Of a stretch of DNA of 64,000 nucleotides, positions 57,512 through 64,000 are shown piece by piece; the first letter of the stretch is position 1; every line of letters starts with the position of its first letter. Both the position numbers and the translations under genes were made by a program. The notes under the pieces are model-generated. The model did no database searches and was not told the origin of the DNA. It saw only the letters and a list, made by a program, of their open reading frames with translations. This stretch comes from Sordaria brevicollis (taxonomy: Eukaryota; Ascomycota; Sordariomycetes; Sordariales; Sordariaceae): the NCBI GenBank assembly GCA_033439795.1, contig JAUTDP010000017.1, positions 62,001-126,000 on the forward strand, written 5' to 3'.

Positions 57512-60500
57512 ATTATAAAATCATTCTTAATATATTAAAAAAGTATTCAAATATTTTAAATTTATTTACCGATTAAAATAATTATAATATATACCCTCGT
57601 AATCAATTATAATAACGTATACCCCTAATAAAAAGGCTACCGCGGTTAAAACCGCTAAATTATTTACTACTAAGAGCGTTCAAATAAATAAAGTTTAAAA
57701 GAAGAATATATTTAATAAATTCGCAATCGAATAAATTAAATTTAATATTATAGACGTACTTATTACTTTTAATATAATTATTTAATAAAACGATATTTTT
57801 GGGTATCGCTTATTTAACGATATTATAATTAATACCCTTAAAGAAAAATAAGATACTTAATTATATAATATCGATAAATCTAATTTAAAAAACTATAATA
57901 TTCTAGAAAATATAAATAAAATTATTACGTTTTTCAATTAGGAAATTATTAATAAATTCGCCGACGTTTATTATATATTTAATATAAAAGATTTATTCGG
58001 TTTTTTATATACGAAAATTAACGCAATTACGAAATATTAAGCCTAATATAATAAAAATTATTTAACCTTCGTTTTTAAAATTCTAATAGCTACGGGTTAA
58101 AATTATTAAAAATAAAATAATAATAATATCCTATTAATAAACTTCGATACTTTCAAATCTACTATCGAAAATCCTAAAGGCGTATATACTATTTTCGAAG
58201 AAATTAAATTACGAATTATTTTAATTAAAGCTATTCTTTCCTAATAATAAGGATATTAAATTATTATTATTAATTTAAATACTAACTTAAAATAAATATA
58301 CGAATACGCTACTAATTTATTAAAATATTAAAAAAGCGCCGAAATAAATAACGAACGCTTCCGTAAAGATTTATATAAAGAATAAAATAAAAATATATTC
58401 TTAATGTATTAATTATTAAAAGCCCGTGGAAATAAAAATCCCGACTTCGAATTAAACGATTACGAAACTTTACGCTATAAAAACGCCGTATTACGTAAAA
58501 AGAACCGTAAATTCCAAACCTAGTTTACTATACTACGTTAAATTACCGACTACTTTAATAAGGGAGTCTAAAGTAATACCCTATTTAACGATGGTTAAAA
58601 TAATAATTTATTTAACGACGGAAAAATTTAAAATAATACCCTATTTAACGATGGCCGTATTAATAAATAAAGTACCCCTTATAAATAAAAAAATAATTCC
58701 TCGATTACAGGTTACCTTTCCTATCCCTACTTCTTTACTAAATAAAATAAGGCCCGTTGTAACTTAATCGAAAAATGAAAAAATTCGCTAAAATTAAAAA
58801 TAATTTAATAATTATAAAATTTTAAACCAAAGAATTAAGAAGAATAATAATTACCCGGAATAGTAACGTAATTAATTTATATATTATAATCGCTACCTTA
58901 ATTAAAGAAAATATTAACCTCTATAAAGAAAATACTAATCTCTATAAAAAGAAAATCGCCTTCCTAATTCCTAAAAACCTCGAACGCTACGATTACGCTA
59001 ATTATAATAATAATAATAATAATAAAAACTATTGTAAAAAAACGCCTACTACCGACTTTTTTACTATTAATTGTAAACGTTTATTAGCGAAAAAGAAGGA
59101 CCCGCCCTACTTTTATAATAAAAAAAATAAAAATATTATTACCTTTAACGTTTAATACTATTATATTTTTAATAAATTTAAATTAAATACCGATTATTTT
59201 TTTAATAACGAAGTTAAAAAAATATATATTGAAAATTATACCGCTAATAAAACTACCTAAAATTTTAAACCCTACTTCGCCGACGGCCTTTATAATATTA
59301 AAACTTTTAATAAATTATTTACTTATTTACGTACCGAATATTATAATTATAATCGAAAAGAGAAAGCTATTTACGATTTTAACGATTTAAAATTCGAAAT
59401 AAATAGGGACTTCTAAAAATTCTATAATAAATTCGTACGTTTAGCCGGGGAATATAATCGTCTTCCTAATTTATAAAAATAGGAATTTAATTAAAAACTT
59501 CCGGGCATTATTTAAAACGGTCTCCTTTAGGAATATAAATAAAAGGACGTTATTTTTAATTAATATACTTTAATATTTAAAAAAGTGGTCGAAATTAATT
59601 AACGCATCTTTCGTAATAATAAAGCTAAAAAGGATAATAAAAATAAAAATAAAAATATTTCTTCTTCTTCTACGAATTCGTTTAATAAGGTTAAAGGTTT
59701 TACTAATTCTAATAAGAATTCTAATAATATTATTAATAATAGTATTAATACTAATAATGGTAACCGAAATAATTCCCGTCGCACCCTTAATATAATTCGT
59801 AAGGAAGTTTACAAATTATTCGAAGAAAATAAATATTTCGTATATAAAAAAATTAAATATCGTTTCTATAATTACTTTAATTATTATAATAATAACCCTA
59901 ACCGTATTAATAAATTCGTCGATTATTATAATTATAAAAATAAGGAAAATAATAAACCGACCGATAATAAAGCGGAAAATTAATTACCCTAAAAATATTA
60001 AACTCCTTCCTAAAAATTAAATTAATAAATATTTATTCTAAAAAGAACCCAAAAGAAATACCACTAGAAAGTATAAAAATAAATAAAGGATTTTTAAAGG
60101 ACTATTTAAATAAACTTATATTAATTATATTTTATATTATAATAAATAATAATAGAAAGATTTTATTTACGAATAATACGCTTATTAATTCGGGAATAAA
60201 CGGCAATATCTTTATAAATAAGGACTTCGTTAATAATATAATAAAATAAAAAATAGAAAAGTTATACGGTTTTTAACCTTATACAGTAGGGGGGTATATT
60301 AAATAATATAATAAAATAATCGACTAATATTTATAAAGTATTATCGAAATATAAGGATAAAAATTCGAAAAAGAAATAATAATCGTTATTAATTCGGAAT
60401 ATAATATTATTCTAAATAAATATTAATTAAAAAAATATAAAATTTTAATCGACGTTATAAATATAAAATTTATTTTTAATAAAATAATTACTATTCTCTC

Positions 60501-63500
60501 AACCCTTAATAAACGAATTACCAAATTTAAAAACCTCGCTAAAATTGTAATACCATCTCCTTCAACGAAATATAACCGACTAATCGAACTCTTCGAAAAA
60601 TTAAAAAAACGACCAACCTAATATAAGGAAAATAAAAACCTAATAAAAATAAAACGCTAATTATTAAATTAACGCGCCCTAAAACGGGAAAAGGAAGACG
60701 CAATACCTACGCAACGCGAATATATCGAAATATTTAAAACCGAACGAAAGAATAATCCTTATTAAAGAAAAAACGCGTATAACTAATACCGATTAAAACG
60801 CAACGGCGTAAATTAATATAAATATTATAACGACTTTATTATCGTCGGTATTAATGCCTTCCTTATATTTACTAAATAGAAATATATAAGAATTATTAAC
60901 TTTTATAAATTCGACCAATTTATTAACGATTAAAAAAAATAAACTCTCGCCGAAAATAAAGTAAAGTTACGTAAGCGAATTAAGAAAGAAATCCTTAAAT
61001 ATACCTACGAATATTTAAATATATTTAATAAAAAGGAATCCAATACCTTACTGGATTATTATATTAATAATTATAAAATTAATTTAATAAACGGAGCGAA
61101 ACCCGAAAACCTCGATTATAATTTATTATATAAAATATTAATAAACGAATTAAAAATTTATTAAAAATATATTAATAAAATACTCATTAAAAGTTTTATC
61201 GAGAGTAATTTAATACCCTAGACCGCGCCTATTCTCTTCGCGCCTAAAGCTAACGGTAAATTAAAATTCTATATCGATTATCGAAAATTTAACGCTATTA
61301 TTAAGAAAAACCGATATCCGCTACTATTAATTAATAAAATTATTATTAAAATTAATTAAATAAAGATTTTCTCGAAAATCGATATTAAATAAACCTTCTA
61401 TCGAATCCGTATATATCCGGACGACGAAAAGCTTATAATATTCCAAATAAAATACGGCGCCTATAAATATAAAATCCTACCCTTTAAATTAATTAATAAG
61501 CCGTTAACATTTTAACGCTATATTAACGAAATGCTAATAAATTATTTTAACGACTTCTATAATATATATATCGATAATATCCTTATTTTTTTAAATAATT
61601 TAAAAGAGTATAGGATTTACGTTAAAAAAATATTAGCTAAATTAAAAACGGCCAATCTATAGGCGGATCTAAATAAATACGAATTTTACGTTAAAAAAAC
61701 TAAATTCCTAAATTTTATTATTAAAATTAATAATATATTAATAGACCCTTAAAAAATTATAATCGTAAAGAATTAATAAATCCTAATAAATATATAAAAG
61801 ATATAATCTTTCTTAAACTTTTATAATTTCTATAAACACTTTATTAAAAATTATAATCGAATAGCGAAACCTTTAATAATTATAATTAAAAAGGGAAAAA
61901 TCTTTAATTGGAATAAAAATTATTAAATTGCGTTTAAAGAACTTAAAAATCGTTTACTATTAACGTTTATTTTAACCCATTTCTAATACAAACGCCTAAT
62001 ATATATAAAGACGGACGCGTCCGATAAAATAATAGCCAACGTATTATTATAATTAATCGATAATAAATAGCGACCGGTTACCTTTTATTTAAAAATAATA
62101 TACGGCGTAAAATATAATTATTCTATTTATAATAAAAAATTAATAATTATTATTAGAATTTTATAATATTAAAAAACCGAACTTATTAATTTATATAAAG
62201 CCTTTTTAGTCCTAATAAATAACGAAGCCCTTAAATAATTTAATATTAAAAGACTTTTAAATTTATAATAAACCGGGTAGGCCGAATTCCTATCCTAATA
62301 TTATTTTATTATTTTTTACTAATTAAAAAAGGAAAACGGTATAGCGGACATATTATTAAAAAAAGTAGAAAATTTAAAGAATTAAAAAGCAAAGTAAAAA
62401 ATATAGAAGACCCTCTAAATCTTTAAGAATTTCGATAATAATTAAATAATATAACTTAATAATATAATTAATAATATTAATACAATCCTTATATCGATTA
62501 TATTTCTAAATACGGCTATTATAGAAATTAACCCTAAAATCGTAAAAAAAATTCGAAAGGAATAATTAAAAAGCTATTTACTTATAAATCGCCTTATTTT
62601 CGAAAATGAAATATACCCGGATTTGGAAATTTATCGAAATATAATTAAAAGGGGGGAAAACGGGTATCGACTCATTACCGATAAAATTCTTACCCATTTC
62701 GATAAATTTATCGTACCACCCAATACCCTAAAAGCCCAAATTATTTACGAATTATACGCAAAAATTACTACCATTTATCTAAGCCGAAATAAAATGAAAC
62801 GCCTAATATCTATATAATATTAATAATTAAGAATAATTAATAACGTCGATTACTTTATTATTAATTATATAATATATTATATTTCGAAAATTCCCCGGAA
62901 TAAAACCCCCGGTAAATTAGAACCTATCCCGACGGCTTAATATATTTAATAAAATTTAATCGTAAATTTTAAAATTATATTTAAAAATAAATAAAAATTC
63001 AATAATACACTTATAATAATAAACCAATTTAATAAAGCATTATAAATTATCCTTTATTTTATAATAATAATAATCCGAAACGCAACCTATATATATTATA
63101 AAGGCCTTTACTATATTTATAAATTATTAAACGAAATCATTTCGGATAAAGGCCCCCAATTTATATCGGATTTTATAAACGAACTAATTAAAATTCTAAA
63201 TATTAAATAGAAATTAACCTCCTCGAGATATAATTAAATTATAAAATAGGCCGAAATTATAAACGAATACTTTAATTAATATCTTCGTCCCTTCGTTAAC
63301 TATTTCCAAAATAATTAATTAAAAATAATCCTAATAATAAATATAATATAAATAAAAATACTATATAATGATTTAAATAAAATATAATTATACAAAATAT
63401 TAAAAGGCTTCTTAATACCTAGAATTTTAAATTAGGAAATTCGAATTAACTTTAACGGCATACAATTAACGATTAAAAAGAAATTTAATTAAAAAGACGT

Positions 63501-63990
63501 ATAAAATTTAATAAATCGGATCCGAAAATATATAAATAAAGTAAAAGAATTTATTACCAAAATTTAAAAGTAAATAATTAAATAATTAAATAAATATTAA
63601 CGTATCCCAGATTTCGGATTTAATAATAAAATATTTATTATTAAACGGAGCGAACTTATAAACCGATTAAATTATAAATTCGATTTTCCTTTAACGAATT
63701 AATATTTTAAAATTAAAGAAAAATGTAACTATTTATTTAAATTAAAAATATTAAAGGATTAAAAAAGAACGGATATTTTCTATATTAATAAATTTCGGAA
63801 AGATTCTAATAATTTATTACCCGGTTAAAAAATAGAAAAATTAATAAAAGAATATATAAAAAATAATATCGAATAAAAAGTAAAGGAAATCCTAACTTCT
63901 CGAATATACTTTAATAAACTTTAATACCGAATAAATTAAAAAGGATATAACCCAAACCCGAAATTCTATAATACTAAAAACTTTAAAAAT
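57512..63990 (+). pseudogene. B3 gag-pol relic
   Basis: Aligning by eye with B-outer gives near-identical order and spacing, with differences mainly C/T or G/A. The uninterrupted gag here shows what B-outer lost at its insertion point: GACGATTACGAAACTTTACG at about 58,456. Protease, RT, RNase H, integrase and the beginning of a chromodomain follow. Every longer reading contains TAA or TAG at former Gln or Trp codons. The short open frame at 62,623-62,817 is a piece of integrase, not a gene. Confidence 0.75.
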
Positions 63991-64000
63991 TTATTTAAAT

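Larger units (their letters stand above)
57261..64000 (+). mobile_element. Element B3: third B-family copy, truncated by the window end
   Basis: A 251-bp LTR (57,261-57,511) begins TGTCACGGCGCTAGCGGACA, preceded by the putative target sequence TCTAT at 57,256-57,260. The internal region follows B-outer throughout: gag from 57,512, protease near 60,195, an RT block read as YIDNILIFLNNLKEY near 61,570, an integrase stretch read as NEYFN near 63,260, and the start of the chromodomain (NPNPKFYNTKNFKNLFK) at the window edge. About 0.5 kb including the 3' LTR should lie beyond. It is inserted in element C upstream of its RT region. It is fully RIP-inactivated. Confidence 0.85.

Noticed and set aside
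22985..64000. Whole AT-rich block as a centromere core
   Set aside because: Nested RIP-mutated transposons fit Neurospora centromeres but equally fit dispersed heterochromatin; sequence alone cannot decide.

Overview
The window looks like a filamentous ascomycete chromosome, most likely Neurospora or a close Sordariales relative. Reasons: GC-rich third codon positions, short GT-AG introns with CTAAC-type branch sites, long disordered proteins with CAG/CAA runs, and an abrupt switch to sequence that is AT-rich, nearly free of CpA/TpG and full of TAA/TAG stops. That last pattern is the signature of repeat-induced point mutation (RIP).

Positions 1-19,039 are gene-bearing. They hold the 3' end of an unidentified gene (1-141, +), a secreted GH76 endo-alpha-1,6-mannanase family gene (994-2189, -), a large proline/glutamine-rich protein with a C-terminal cysteine cluster (5425-8313, +), a Ser/Thr-rich protein with a coiled-coil C-terminus (9173-11863, +), and an Stb3-type Sin3-binding transcription factor (15272-16363, -) with a probable 5'-UTR intron containing a 27-G run. 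The genes are separated by 0.85-3.2 kb of apparently non-coding DNA and do not form an operon or cluster. A perfect RFX X-box palindrome lies about 200 bp before the coiled-coil gene.

Positions 19,040-21,487 are a RIP-mutated DNA transposon with 37-bp terminal inverted repeats and a piggyBac-type transposase relic. About 1.5 kb of normal unique DNA follows.

From about 22,985 to the window end everything is nested, RIP-mutated transposons. From oldest to youngest along the main chain: a Fot1/pogo-like DNA transposon; a minus-strand Ty3/gypsy element (C) inserted in it; a plus-strand chromodomain gypsy element (A, 26,217-55,109) inserted in C's pol; a second chromodomain gypsy element (B-outer, 28,148-49,612) inserted in A's protease region; a minus-strand copy of the same family (B-inner, 29,353-43,585) inserted in B-outer's gag; and a 7-kb Tad-like LINE (31,530-38,505, minus) inserted in B-inner's pol. 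A third B copy (B3, from 57,261) and an unmutated 292-bp solo LTR (55,872-56,163) sit in C separately. Five of these junctions are fixed by target-site duplications read directly from the sequence: TTTAT, CGTCT/CGTTT, ATTAC, a 16-bp repeat, and GGAAG.

The most interesting signals are: the fully resolvable nest; the sparing from RIP of the outward-facing 100-150 bp of almost every element; a stop-riddled but frame-intact plus-strand ORF inside the minus-strand LINE unit that matches none of its expected proteins; and an extra decayed ORF between the chromodomain and the 3' LTR of element A. No functional gene is supported in the nest. I found no tRNA, rRNA or CRISPR.
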